Source: JBIOJM01 sp044450785 (lineage in GTDB: Bacteria; Planctomycetota; Planctomycetia; Isosphaerales; Isosphaeraceae). Taken from it: DNA of 64,000 bases. The notes under the pieces are model-generated. The model was not told the DNA's origin and did not search any database. It saw only the letters and a program-made list of their open reading frames with translations. A program made the position numbers and the translations under genes. Location of the stretch: NCBI GenBank assembly GCA_044450785.1, contig JBIOJM010000009.1, forward strand, positions 1 to 64,000. Direction: 5' to 3'. This document shows positions 1 through 8,229 of this stretch, one piece after another (within the stretch, counting starts at the first letter, position 1; each line of letters opens with the position of its first letter).

Positions 1-299
1 CAAGATGGATTTGGCCGTTGCTCATGAGCGAGTCGCGACGGACATCAGTCCCGCGGTAGGGCCGACACTCTCGCCGGCCATGGATGTGTAAATGCCCAGG
101 CTACGGCGCCGTTTCGCCCACGACATCATTTCCTCCGTCGACTTATGAGAGCATGGCCGACCTGAACAGGGTTCCGCCAGGAACCGGGAGGATGGCGATC
201 GGAGCGGGAAACCGTGGCACAACCTTGAATTGCTCCAAGGAAAACCCGACTATAATGAGTTATTCCACTGAAGGCCAGACCAAAGGAGTGAATCCAAGC

Positions 300-731
300 G
301 TGATCGAGCATCGGATCCGGCTCCGCGGCGGGTGGGGATGTTGCGCAGCCGGGCTGCCCGATTCCGATGAGCAGCGGGTGACCCTGCCGATCCGCTGGAG
401 CCCGGACGGCCTCGGACGGATGCGTTTGACCCGGCGATTTGGCCGGCCCCCTTTTGATCCAGACCGCGAGCTCTTGATCTTGCGACTGGATCAAGTCGCC
501 GGGATCCGGTGCATCCTGCTGAACGGACAGCCGATCGCGGGAGTCGCCCCCGAAAAGTCGCTTTACGAACTCCAGATCGACCACTCGCGCGACCGGAATT
601 TGCTCGTACTCGAAATTGAGCGACCCTTGCCTTGCATGGAATCGGCCGGGGCGTCGGCCGAATGGGGGATCGTCGCGCTGGTCGTCAGGCCGATCGAGCC
701 GGCGGCCGGCTCCGCCACCTTATCGCCTTGA
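300..731 (+). CDS. Conserved small protein of unknown function
   Basis: This frame encodes 143 residues from GTG 300, preceded by AAGGAG at 283-288. An in-frame ATG at 255 would give 158 residues and cannot be excluded. The product is soluble, without signal peptide or membrane segment. It is rich in alternating hydrophobic and charged positions (LLILRLDQVAGIRCILLN, LLVLEIERPL), as expected of a beta-sandwich. I do not recognise a family. The frame stays open with strong third-position G/C bias to TGA 729-731. The next gene, on the same strand, starts 175 bp downstream. Alternative frames here lack a ribosome binding site. The coding call is fairly secure; the function is unknown. Confidence 0.55.
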   Translation: MIEHRIRLRGGWGCCAAGLPDSDEQRVTLPIRWSPDGLGRMRLTRRFGRPPFDPDRELLILRLDQVAGIRCILLNGQPIAGVAPEKSLYELQIDHSRDRNLLVLEIERPLPCMESAGASAEWGIVALVVRPIEPAAGSATLSP

Positions 732-906
732 TTCCTCGTCGTGGCCCAGCGGCGTCGGCGAAGTGCCATGCCCACGCCCGCGGCCGGCGACGTTGCCTCG
801 CGGGCCGGGAGGCAGGGCACTTGGCGTGCTCGCCGAGTCCACTTAGAATAACAGGCATCGCTTTTTTTTCTGATCGGTTGCATCCTCGACTTGAAGCCCT
901 TCCCAC

Positions 907-1668
907 ATGTACGACCTGGAACGAGAACAGCTTCGCAAGACCTACCAACTCTGCCGGCTGGGCTTCGCGATCACCGCATTCGGCTTGGCCTTGGCCTGCT
1001 TCGGGTCCGTGTTGGGCTTGGTCGGCTTTTTCAACCGAGATCTGAGCATCTGGATCCACACCCAGATGTGGAATCAGTGGCTCAGGACCCCGATCGTTTG
1101 GGGCGCTTTGATCGGCGCGACCTTGCTCTGGGGACGATGGAATCATGCGAGCTGGCAGCGACGGGTGGGTCTGTTGCTGTTGATGTGCCTGACCAATCTG
1201 GCGCTCTGGTTCGTTGCGCGGGGTGATGAAATGGGGGTGCAGCTCGGGGACGTCGGGCATGGCTGGTTGCGCGAAAATGTTGGAATTGCGTTGGGTTGGG
1301 GCAAATTCGCCCTGCTCTCGAGCTTGTCGAGCGGTTACCTGGTTCATCTTGGCATCGACCATGCAAGCGATTCGGACAAGTCGACCCGGTCGATGGCGGC
1401 CACGGGCGCCTTGGTCTGGATGCTTTTCTTCTCCCAGCAGACCGACTGGGGGGCTGGTTGGCCCTTGAAGCCCAGGCAATTCGGCGGGTTGGAAGGCCAC
1501 CTGCTGGTGTACGGTTTCAGACTGATCTGGACGATCACTCTCATCCAGGTGACCGCGATGGTCATCTCGGCGGTGCGGCAGAGCACCCACGTCCTGGACG
1601 AGATGGACCGCGAAGACCAGGAGCTCGACCTGCTTCGCTCCCGGTCCGATTCCCACCAAGCCTTTTGA
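907..1668 (+). CDS. Integral membrane protein of unknown function
   Basis: The product has 253 residues with about six hydrophobic helices: residues 18-41 (FAITAFGLALACFGSVLG), 60-75, 85-103 (VGLLLLMCLTNLALWFVA), 128-150, 160-175 and 200-215. The last 35 residues are hydrophilic and acidic (DEMDREDQELDLL), suggesting a cytoplasmic tail. No transporter signature or catalytic motif is visible, and I cannot assign a family. It lies between the small protein at 300-731 and ispH, with which it is convergent. The start at ATG 907 is the first Met that leaves the first helix intact, with a short charged N-terminus (MYDLEREQLRK). Confidence 0.65.
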   Translation: MYDLEREQLRKTYQLCRLGFAITAFGLALACFGSVLGLVGFFNRDLSIWIHTQMWNQWLRTPIVWGALIGATLLWGRWNHASWQRRVGLLLLMCLTNLALWFVARGDEMGVQLGDVGHGWLRENVGIALGWGKFALLSSLSSGYLVHLGIDHASDSDKSTRSMAATGALVWMLFFSQQTDWGAGWPLKPRQFGGLEGHLLVYGFRLIWTITLIQVTAMVISAVRQSTHVLDEMDREDQELDLLRSRSDSHQAF

Positions 1669-1709
1669 CGGAATTCCGGCCGATCTCAACAATCGGCCAA
1701 GCACATCAA

Positions 1710-2723
1710 TCAGATCCACCCGACCGCGGCGTCAGACGGCTCTTCTTCGCCCACCGGCTCGAAGCCGGCGCCGGAGTTGATGCTCGATTCGCCGCGCAGC
1801 AATTCCCGTAGCGACTTTGGCAGTGGGAAATGCACGTTCTCCGTACGGATGGTTTCTTCCTGGATCGTCGCGCCGAAGTTGTTTTGCAGATACTCGACGC
1901 ATTCCTGCACGACGTCCTCCGGCGCGCTGGCTCCGGCGGTGATCAAGACCGTCTCGATGCCGTGGAACCAATCATCCCGGATCTCGGAGACGCCGTCGAT
2001 CAGGAATGAGGGAATCCCGAGCCCGTTGGCGATCTCGGCCAGGCGGCGGCTATTTGAGCTGTTCTGGCTGCCGAGCACGAGGACCAAGTCAGCCTGGGCC
2101 GCCAGGTCACGGACGGCTTCCTGACGATTCTGGGTTGCGTAGCAGATATCGTCCTTGGGTGGATTGGCGATGTTGGGAAACTTTTTCCGGAGCGCGCTGA
2201 TGACGACGTTGGCATCGTCGACGCTCAGCGTCGTCTGGGTCAGATAGGCGACCTTGTTCGGGTCGCGGATGGCGAGCCGATCGACGTCCTCGGCTGTTTC
2301 GACCAGGATCATCTGATTGGGTGCCTCGCCCATGGTACCGATGACTTCGTCGTGCCCTTCGTGGCCGATCAGGACGATGCTGTATCCTTCTCGCGCGTAG
2401 CGAACGGCCTCGAGATGGACCTTGATGACGAGCGGGCAGGTGGCGTCGATGGCCAGGATCTGTCTCCGGCGGGCCTGCTCACGAATTTGAGGGGAGACGC
2501 CGTGGGCACTGTAGAGGAGTGGAGAGCCAGGCGGGACTTCGTCGAGTGATTCGACGAAGATGGTTCCGCGGTGTCGAAACCGTTCGACGACGAACTTGTT
2601 ATGGACGATCTCGTGATAAACGTAGAGTGGCGGCCCGAAGAAGTCGAGTGCGCGCTCGAGGCACTCGATCGCCATGTTGACCCCCGCGCAGAAACCTCGG
2701 GGATTCGCCAAGATGATCTTCAT
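1710..2723 (-). CDS. ispH: 4-hydroxy-3-methylbut-2-enyl diphosphate reductase (IspH/LytB)
   Basis: IspH performs the last step of the MEP isoprenoid pathway, reducing HMBPP to IPP and DMAPP with a [4Fe-4S] cluster. The 337-residue product opens with the family motif NPRGFCAGV (cluster Cys about residue 12) and has the other two cluster cysteines in DATCPLV (about 96) and DDICYATQNRQ (about 194). The substrate-binding His residues occur in YHEIVHN (about 41) and LIGHEGHDE. Length is typical, with a short acidic C-terminal tail. It is transcribed alone, convergent with the membrane protein gene and divergent from the DUF433 gene. All catalytic residues I can check are present. Confidence 0.96.
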   Translation of the reverse strand: MKIILANPRGFCAGVNMAIECLERALDFFGPPLYVYHEIVHNKFVVERFRHRGTIFVESLDEVPPGSPLLYSAHGVSPQIREQARRRQILAIDATCPLVIKVHLEAVRYAREGYSIVLIGHEGHDEVIGTMGEAPNQMILVETAEDVDRLAIRDPNKVAYLTQTTLSVDDANVVISALRKKFPNIANPPKDDICYATQNRQEAVRDLAAQADLVLVLGSQNSSNSRRLAEIANGLGIPSFLIDGVSEIRDDWFHGIETVLITAGASAPEDVVQECVEYLQNNFGATIQEETIRTENVHFPLPKSLRELLRGESSINSGAGFEPVGEEEPSDAAVGWI

Positions 2724-2963
2724 CGCGACGGAACCTCCTGGATCGTTGGGTGAGACGCCCCCATGGTATGCGTTTCTGGATTGGGGGAAAAGGCGAGATG
2801 GCCCGCGGGGGCACTGGTGTCAGAGATGGAAGCCGTGTGCGACCTGGCCTTGCCAGTGTTGGCCGGGCTTGGGCCGGATGACACCTTCGCTCAGGTTGGA
2901 GCCATGGTTGCAATGACTCTCGAAGACGATTACGCTCACGGGAAATGCAGAGGAGATCCGACG

Positions 2964-3194
2964 ATGAGATTCTCGCGCATCACGGTGAATCCCGACCAGA
3001 TGGGCGGGGTGCCTTGCATCCGGGGCTTGCGGATCCCGGTGGCGACGGTCGTAGGCATGGTCGCCGAGGAAATGTCAACTGCAGAAATCCTGACCGCGTA
3101 TCCGGACCTCGAAGCCGACGATATCCGCGAAGCACTGCAGTACGCGGCCGAGACGGTCCGTGAGCGCGAGCTTCCAGTGGTCACCGTGCCATGA
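2964..3194 (+). CDS. DUF433 antitoxin-like protein
   Basis: The product has 76 residues and the full DUF433 pattern: ITVNPDQMGGVPCIRGLRIPV followed by a helix-turn-helix-like stretch (TAEILTAYPDLEADDIREAL). DUF433 proteins are usually antitoxins or DNA-binding partners encoded directly before DUF5615 PIN-like toxins. ATG 2964 is chosen because AGGAG sits at 2951-2955 and because the family begins here. An open frame extends upstream to 2763 but has no family similarity. The stop TGA 3192-3194 overlaps an ATG at 3191, the coupling expected for the toxin gene, but that toxin is only a stub. Confidence 0.85.
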   Translation: MRFSRITVNPDQMGGVPCIRGLRIPVATVVGMVAEEMSTAEILTAYPDLEADDIREALQYAAETVRERELPVVTVP

Positions 3195-3256
3195 GGTTCC
3201 TGGTTGACAATGCCTTATGCCGAACTATTTCATCTGGTATGACGACCGGCCGCTGA
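3191..3256 (+). pseudogene. Stub of a DUF5615 PIN-like toxin gene
   Basis: Translation from the ATG that overlaps the DUF433 stop gives MRFLVDNAL, the standard opening of DUF5615 toxins (first beta strand and first catalytic Asp). It then diverges (CRTISSGMTTGR) and stops at 3254-3256. No other part of a PIN-like fold is convincing in the following 100 bases. I infer that most of the toxin gene has been deleted while its coupled start survived. The alternative is a real 21-residue peptide, which I think unlikely. Confidence 0.6.
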
Positions 3257-3364
3257 TGGTGACCTCGCGCCGTCAGTCGTCGCCCCGAGGCCATGTTCCT
3301 GGGAAGGGGTAAGGAAGACGCAACGCTCCGCCGCCTTTTGACCTGCGTGTCTTGACCTTCGCCT

Positions 3365-4477
3365 TCAATCCTTTTCCGGGCGAGGAGGAGGAATCACCGG
3401 AAGTTGGTTCCTGGAGATTGCGTCGCTTCCTCGAGGCGTAATCAAGGCGCGCAGGGTCTTCTCTTCGATTTTCTTGCTGAGGAACATGACGGACCCGTCA
3501 GCGAAGAGGACATGGAGGCCTTGCCCAAACTCGCCTCCGAGCTTGGGAAGCGGCTTGTCCTTGTCGAACGGCACGTCCTCGGGCTTGGTCCACGGAACCG
3601 CCTTGCCCGCCTCAACGACCATGGCTGTCTGCGCCGGCCCGTCGAAAATGTCGCTGAGGATTGGCCTGAAGCTGCCGTCGAACATGGCCCCTTCACCGGA
3701 AAAGACCTGGTAATAGGTGTAGCCCTTGGGCTCACCGCGCGGAATGACGGGAGAATAGACCTCGGGGATCTGTTCCACGAGTGCCTTGTTCTGCGCGCTG
3801 TCCCAGGGTTGGTCAAGCCGGAACTTGTCGTAGAGTGCCTGCTGGCCGAGGTGCGGCAAGAGAGCAACGCGCCAGCTTAGCAGCGGCTTGTCGTCCTTGA
3901 TCGTCGCCGCCTCCGGGAAACGGTTATCGACGGCTGCGTTGGAGTAGTTATACATCGCGAGGGCGATCGTTCTCAGGTTCTTGCCGCTACGTTGCCGCGC
4001 TCGAATTTCCTCTTTCCCATTGGCGGCCGCCGCGGCCCCGCTCGGCTGATTCTGGGCCTGCTCGGCGACGGCGGGATTGGGATGAGCTCTGGCTGCCCGG
4101 ATCGCCAACCAGCCGACGCTCGATGCGCCGATTCCCGCAACGAGGAGAGTTGTCGCGGCGATTGTCAGTTTCTTGATTGTCATAGTATGAACAACTCCTT
4201 CCGTCAGGTTTGCGAATGCGCTTGGCACCACCCCGGCCGTCATCGCTTTCCCGGTCACGGCGTGCTTCGCGAAGTTCATGGTCGATTCGGCCAGCCCGTG
4301 TGGCAGGGCATTCGAGAGAAAGCGCATGCCATGGACCGGCGCGATGACGACGGAAGGGGACAGCCCCCGCCGCGTCAGGCGCTCTCGAAGTAGCTCTTCG
4401 GTCATTCCGGCGACAGATCCCACGTTGAAAAGCGTCTGGATCGACCGGAGGTCTAAACCGCGCGGTCCACTCGTCAT
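3365..4477 (-). CDS. Membrane-anchored DUF1559 protein retaining the ends of an ECF sigma factor
   Basis: The product has 370 residues. Residues 8-33 (RSIQTLFNVGSVAGMTEELL) match the N-terminal cap of planctomycete ECF sigma factors such as that at 8230-10152. The next part (RRGLSPSVVIAPV... to LTEGVVHTMTIKK) matches the linker that normally follows sigma region 4. The sigma regions 2 and 4 between them are absent, in frame. A membrane helix follows (about 118-138, LTIAATTLLVAGIGASSVGW). The rest is a DUF1559 domain ending in the usual H-x-x-F-x-DGSV motif (HVLFADGSVMFLS). ATG 4477 is chosen because the family N-terminus starts here and a purine-rich AAAAGGGGGG precedes it. It cannot act as a sigma factor; a secreted-side DUF1559 role is inferred. 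Confidence 0.75.
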   Translation of the reverse strand: MTSGPRGLDLRSIQTLFNVGSVAGMTEELLRERLTRRGLSPSVVIAPVHGMRFLSNALPHGLAESTMNFAKHAVTGKAMTAGVVPSAFANLTEGVVHTMTIKKLTIAATTLLVAGIGASSVGWLAIRAARAHPNPAVAEQAQNQPSGAAAAANGKEEIRARQRSGKNLRTIALAMYNYSNAAVDNRFPEAATIKDDKPLLSWRVALLPHLGQQALYDKFRLDQPWDSAQNKALVEQIPEVYSPVIPRGEPKGYTYYQVFSGEGAMFDGSFRPILSDIFDGPAQTAMVVEAGKAVPWTKPEDVPFDKDKPLPKLGGEFGQGLHVLFADGSVMFLSKKIEEKTLRALITPRGSDAISRNQLPVIPPPRPEKD

Positions 4478-4856
4478 GCGTCCCCCCTTTTGATCGCGAC
4501 CGCTCTGCCATAGATAGTACACGTCACGACCTTTTGCTTTCAACTTTTCCAGAATTCGCTGGCCCGCACAAGTTGATGCGTCGGCTTGGACGGCCGACGG
4601 GCCCGATGGCCGGGTACGCGCGCTGTCGTTGGCCCAGATGGCCGCCATGAAGGCCAAGCAGTCGAAGGCGCGCACGAAGTCGGAGAAGCCAGGTGAGTAA
4701 GGCCAAGTCCCTGGTGACGGAGGTTTCCGACTTTGGCAAGTTGCACCTACGCCTCTCTGGTTTCCGGGACGGCTGGATTTTCCAAGGCGGAAGGATGAGT
4801 AAAACCCTTCTTTTTCATCCTTCGAGCAAGTGACAGTACGGAGAGCTTTGGACGAG

Positions 4857-4876
4857 GGCGGGCCTCCGCGCCCGCC
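4857..4876. repeat. GC-rich hairpin
   Basis: GGCGGGC (4857-4863) and GCCCGCC (4870-4876) form a perfect 7-bp stem with a 6-nt loop. No T-run follows, so it is not a standard intrinsic terminator. Confidence 0.5.
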
Positions 4877-4968
4877 GTCTCTTGACCCCACCGATTTCCC
4901 GAGACGAGACCCGGAAGTCATTTTCGGCCCGTTGCTGAGTTCCGTAAGGAAAAAACAAGAGCTAACAA

Positions 4969-5057
4969 GCACTCTTTCAGGTCGGGGATTAACCGGCGGC
5001 GCGAGCCCGACAGAACCCGGTTTCCACGTCAGGTGGCGCCGCCGCTTGAAAGAGTGC
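4969..5057. repeat. Nested perfect inverted repeat upstream of pyrR
   Basis: GCACTCTTTCA (4969-4979) pairs with TGAAAGAGTGC (5047-5057), an 11-bp perfect stem. Inside it GGCGGCGC (4995-5002) pairs with GCGCCGCC (5036-5043). The right outer arm overlaps the proposed pyrR -35 box, so it may be an operator-like dyad or a small insertion rather than a transcribed leader. Confidence 0.6.
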
Positions 5058-5075
5058 GTGAGTCTCTGCTACATT
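5046..5075 (+). promoter_or_regulatory. Candidate sigma-70 promoter of pyrRBC
   Basis: TTGAAA (5046-5051), an 18-bp spacer and TACATT (5070-5075) lie about 50 bp before the pyrR ATG. This predicts a 5' leader of roughly 45 nt ending in the ribosome binding site GGAGGGG (5112-5118). Confidence 0.5.
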
Positions 5076-5126
5076 CCCAGGCGGTGTCACCCAGGTCGGC
5101 TGCCCAGGTGCGGAGGGGTCGAACGC

Positions 5127-5705
5127 ATGAACCCGAGTGAGCGACGACTCTGCGACGCCCACCAGATCGAGGGTCTGATCGCCTCCATGGCCCGGAAGCT
5201 TGTCGAGGGAGGGCGCCCGGGTGTGCCCTTGTTCTTGGTCGGAATCCGGACCCGTGGGGTTCCGCTGGCCGAGCGGCTGGCTCGCGAGCTGCGGCTTCTC
5301 CTCGGCCGGGACATCGAAGTGGGTGCGGTTGATATCACCCTCTACCGCGACGATCTCGGACAGGCACAGCGGTGGCCGGTCCTTCGAGGCACCGAGGTCC
5401 CGTTCGACATCGACGGCGCGGAGGTGGTCCTGGTGGACGACGTCCTGTTCACGGGGCGGACGGTCCGCGCCGCCTTGAATGCGATCTGCGACCTGGGTCG
5501 TCCCGCGTGTGTCCGCCTGGCAGTGCTGGTCGATCGCGGTCACCGCGAGATCCCGATTCAGGCCGACGTCGTCGGTCTGAACGTCGTCACGGACCACAGC
5601 GATCATGTGCGCGTGCGCCTTCACCCCAACGATCCGGTCGAGGAGATCGTGAGGTTCGCCGGGGGCCGCACCCCATTCCCGGTCGAAAGGAGCCCTACGC
5701 CGTGA
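5127..5705 (+). CDS. pyrR: PyrR, bifunctional pyrimidine regulator / uracil phosphoribosyltransferase
   Basis: The 192-residue product is a type I phosphoribosyltransferase. The PRPP loop is VVLVDDVLFTGRTVRAAL (about residues 98-115), and the N-terminal LFLVGIRTRGVPLAERLA and DITLYRDDL segments are typical of PyrR. PyrR converts uracil and PRPP to UMP; in many bacteria it also binds pyr mRNA to control attenuation. ATG 5127 follows GGAGGGG by 8 nt; an upstream open frame to 4830 is not family-like. The stop overlaps the pyrB GTG, so the genes are translationally coupled. I did not find a convincing PyrR RNA-binding hairpin in the short predicted leader. Confidence 0.92.
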   Translation: MNPSERRLCDAHQIEGLIASMARKLVEGGRPGVPLFLVGIRTRGVPLAERLARELRLLLGRDIEVGAVDITLYRDDLGQAQRWPVLRGTEVPFDIDGAEVVLVDDVLFTGRTVRAALNAICDLGRPACVRLAVLVDRGHREIPIQADVVGLNVVTDHSDHVRVRLHPNDPVEEIVRFAGGRTPFPVERSPTP

Positions 5706-6694
5706 AGGTCGCATCGTCTCCCAGCCCTGGTGTGAACACGGCCCCCTGGAGCCGTAAGCATTTGCTGGGTCTGGAAGATCTGTCGAGAGAGGAGATCGTG
5801 GCGCTCCTGGATACCGCGGAGTCGTTCGTCGAGATATCGACTCGCAGCCGCAAGAAGGTTCCCGCTCTGCAAGGGCGGATCGTGTTCAACTTGTTCTTCG
5901 AGAACTCGACCCGGACGCGGACCAGCTTCAGCCTGGCGGCCAAGCGGCTATCGGCGGATACGCAGGACTTCTCTCCAAGCGGCTCGAGCCTCTCAAAGGG
6001 AGAGTCGTTCATCGATACGGCCAAGAACATCGAAGCCATGGGGGCCGATGTCCTGGTGATTCGCCACCCCACCCCGGGCACGCCTCACCTGCTGGCTCAG
6101 CATCTCAACTGCTCGATCATCAATGCCGGCGACGGCGCGCACGAGCACCCGACCCAAGGTCTCGTGGATTTGATGACGATCCGGCGCGCCAAGGGGCGGA
6201 TCGACGGCCTGACCGTCGGGCTGCTGGGCGACATTTCCCATTCCCGAGTCGCCCGATCGAATATCTGGGCACTGACCAAGCTGGGCGCGAAGGTCATCTT
6301 GTGCGGACCGCCGACCCTGGTGCCCAGGGCCTGGGAGCGGGTCGGCTGCGAGGTCGCCTATCACCTCGACGAGATCTTGCCGCGGTGCGACGTCGTCAAC
6401 GTCCTGCGTATCCAGTTTGAACGGCAGCAGGGAGGGTTATTCCCCTCGGTTGCCGAATACTCGAAGTTTTACCAGATGACCCAGGAGCGCCTGGATTTCG
6501 CCAAGCCGGACCTCTTGCTGCTCGCCCCCGGTCCCATCAACCGCGGTGTCGAGCTGACCCCGGAAGTCGCGGACGGCAAGCACTCGGCGATTCTGGACCA
6601 GGTCACCAATGGGCTGGCCGTCCGGATGGGAGTGCTCTACCTGCTCTCCGGTCGCATGGAAACCAAGGAGACTCCGCTCGAAAAGAGAAACTGA
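5702..6694 (+). CDS. pyrB: Aspartate carbamoyltransferase catalytic subunit
   Basis: PyrB makes carbamoyl-aspartate from carbamoyl phosphate and aspartate, the committed step of pyrimidine synthesis. The 330-residue product has the carbamoyl-phosphate loop FFENSTRTRTSF (about 63-74), the 80s loop SLSKGESF, HEHPTQGLVD, and the aspartate-domain motif LLAPGPINRGVEL. GTG 5702 overlaps the pyrR stop (GTGA) and has GAAAGGA at 5684-5690. No pyrI regulatory subunit gene is adjacent, consistent with the class whose catalytic chain pairs with dihydroorotase or works alone. pyrC follows about 100 bp downstream. Confidence 0.95.
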   Translation: MKVASSPSPGVNTAPWSRKHLLGLEDLSREEIVALLDTAESFVEISTRSRKKVPALQGRIVFNLFFENSTRTRTSFSLAAKRLSADTQDFSPSGSSLSKGESFIDTAKNIEAMGADVLVIRHPTPGTPHLLAQHLNCSIINAGDGAHEHPTQGLVDLMTIRRAKGRIDGLTVGLLGDISHSRVARSNIWALTKLGAKVILCGPPTLVPRAWERVGCEVAYHLDEILPRCDVVNVLRIQFERQQGGLFPSVAEYSKFYQMTQERLDFAKPDLLLLAPGPINRGVELTPEVADGKHSAILDQVTNGLAVRMGVLYLLSGRMETKETPLEKRN

Positions 6695-6797
6695 CGGGCG
6701 ACCGGAGCAACCTCCGGTGATGCCCGGGCGACGTTACTCGACGTGTCAGATCGGACAAAGGCGGGGCGTGAGCGGAGCCGGTCAGGCTGCAACGGGA

Positions 6798-8138
6798 ATG
6801 GCAAAGGGGATGGGGGGACCTGCCTTGCGGACCATACAAATCACCGGCGGCCGGATCATCGACCCCGGGCAGAATCTCGACCAGGTCGGCGACCTTTGGA
6901 TCAACCGCGGCCGGATTCTGCCGATGGGAGGGGGCTACGAGGAGGCTGAAATCGTCATCGATGCCCACGGGATGATCGTTTGTCCCGGCTTGATCGACGT
7001 GCATGTCCATCTTCGCGAGCCGGGCAACGAGGAGGACGAGACGATCGCCACGGGCGCGAGCGCCGCTCTGGCAAGCGGTGTGACCTCGGTGGCGTGCATG
7101 CCCAACACTCGGCCCGCCATCGATTCCCAGGCGACCGCCGAGTTCGTGGTGCTCCAGGCGCAGCGCGCGCGCCAGGCCAACGTCTACCCGGTCGGCGCCG
7201 TCAGTAAGGGCCGCAAGGGTGAAGAGCTGGCCGAGCTCGGCCAGCTCGTTGCCGGTGGCGCCGTCGCGTTCACGGATGACGGCTCGCCGGTCGCGTCGGC
7301 CGCCCTGATGCGCCGCGCCTTGCAATACGCCAAGATGTTCGACCGCGTGATCATGCAGCATTGCCAGGTGCCCGAGCTGACCTCAGGCGGAGTGATGCAC
7401 GAGGGGTTCGAATCCATGCGGCTCGGGCTGCCCGGCATGCCGGCCGCGGCTGAGGACATCATGGTCGCGCGCGACATCCGCCTTGCAGAAATCACCGGCG
7501 GCCGCCTGCATATCCAGCACATCTCGACCGCGCGCTCGGTCGAGTTGGTCCGCGAGGGTAAGCGGCGCGGCGTACGCGTCACGGCCGAGGCCTGCCCCCA
7601 CCATTTCACCCTCACCGACGAGAAGCTCCACACCTTCGATTCCCACTACAAGATGAACCCGCCGCTCCGCACCTGGAACGACGTCGAGGCCGTCATCAAT
7701 GGGTTGAAGGATCATACGATCGAGATCATCGCCACCGACCACGCGCCCCATGCCCGCGAGAAGAAAATGCGCGAGATCGACCAGGCCCCGTTCGGGATCA
7801 TCGGCCTGGAGACCATGATCCCGATCACGGTCACAAGCCTGATCGAGGCGGGCCATCTGACCTGGCCCGAGGTCCTCCGCAAGCTGACCTGCAATCCGGC
7901 GCAGCTTCTGGGGATCCCCAAGGGGACGCTTCGCGCCGGCGCTGACGCCGACGTCACGATCATCGACCCTGATATCCAATGGACCATCGACCCGTCCAAG
8001 TTCCGCTCCAAGAGCCGTAACACGCCGTTCGGCGGCTGGGAGGTCCGCGGCCGCGCCCACACGGTCATCGTTGGAGGCGAGGTACGCTTCACGCGGGGGG
8101 GGATCGTCCAGCAGGCAGGCGCGGCCGTTCCGGTGTGA
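6798..8138 (+). CDS. pyrC: Dihydroorotase
   Basis: This is an amidohydrolase cyclising carbamoyl-aspartate to dihydroorotate. The 446-residue type I enzyme shows the metal-binding DVHVHLREPG (about 63-72), the Asn-containing CMPNTRPA, metal ligands in HCQVPEL and HISTARS, the TDHAPHA motif (about 316) that holds the catalytic Asp, and a C-terminal amidohydrolase cap. The start is uncertain. ATG 6798 is used here; TTG 6825, behind GGGGGGA, would give the family-typical N-terminus LRTIQITGGRIIDPG. It is the third gene of the pyrR-pyrB-pyrC operon. Confidence 0.94.
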   Translation: MAKGMGGPALRTIQITGGRIIDPGQNLDQVGDLWINRGRILPMGGGYEEAEIVIDAHGMIVCPGLIDVHVHLREPGNEEDETIATGASAALASGVTSVACMPNTRPAIDSQATAEFVVLQAQRARQANVYPVGAVSKGRKGEELAELGQLVAGGAVAFTDDGSPVASAALMRRALQYAKMFDRVIMQHCQVPELTSGGVMHEGFESMRLGLPGMPAAAEDIMVARDIRLAEITGGRLHIQHISTARSVELVREGKRRGVRVTAEACPHHFTLTDEKLHTFDSHYKMNPPLRTWNDVEAVINGLKDHTIEIIATDHAPHAREKKMREIDQAPFGIIGLETMIPITVTSLIEAGHLTWPEVLRKLTCNPAQLLGIPKGTLRAGADADVTIIDPDIQWTIDPSKFRSKSRNTPFGGWEVRGRAHTVIVGGEVRFTRGGIVQQAGAAVPV

Positions 8139-8229
8139 CGTCTTGTTCCCGGGTACGGCTCGGGGGCGAGCCGGCCCCTAAGCGTCGACCGCACCTGCGC
8201 ACGCAGTCGGCCTCGACCTGGCCCCTGGA

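Larger units (their letters stand above)
4478..5126. other. Intergenic region with hairpins and pyrR promoter
   Basis: No complete gene is visible. A plus-strand open frame ending at the TAA near 4700 (…LSLAQMAAMKAKQSK…) has coding-like composition but no start and no recognised relative; it may be a gene fragment. The region also holds a GC hairpin at 4857-4876, a nested inverted repeat at 4969-5057 and the likely pyrR promoter at 5046-5075, each listed separately. Confidence 0.5.

Noticed and set aside
1..91. Open frame ending TAA 89-91 (…LAVAHERVATDISPAVGPTLS…) as the end of an upstream gene
   Set aside because: Too short to judge and no recognisable family; it may be real but cannot be supported from 30 codons.
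5076..5126. PyrR-binding attenuator RNA
   Set aside because: The predicted leader is about 45 nt and holds no terminator or recognisable PyrR-binding loop.
7400..7412. GGGGTTCGAATCC as a tRNA T-arm
   Set aside because: It is within the pyrC coding frame and lacks the pairing arm and acceptor stem.
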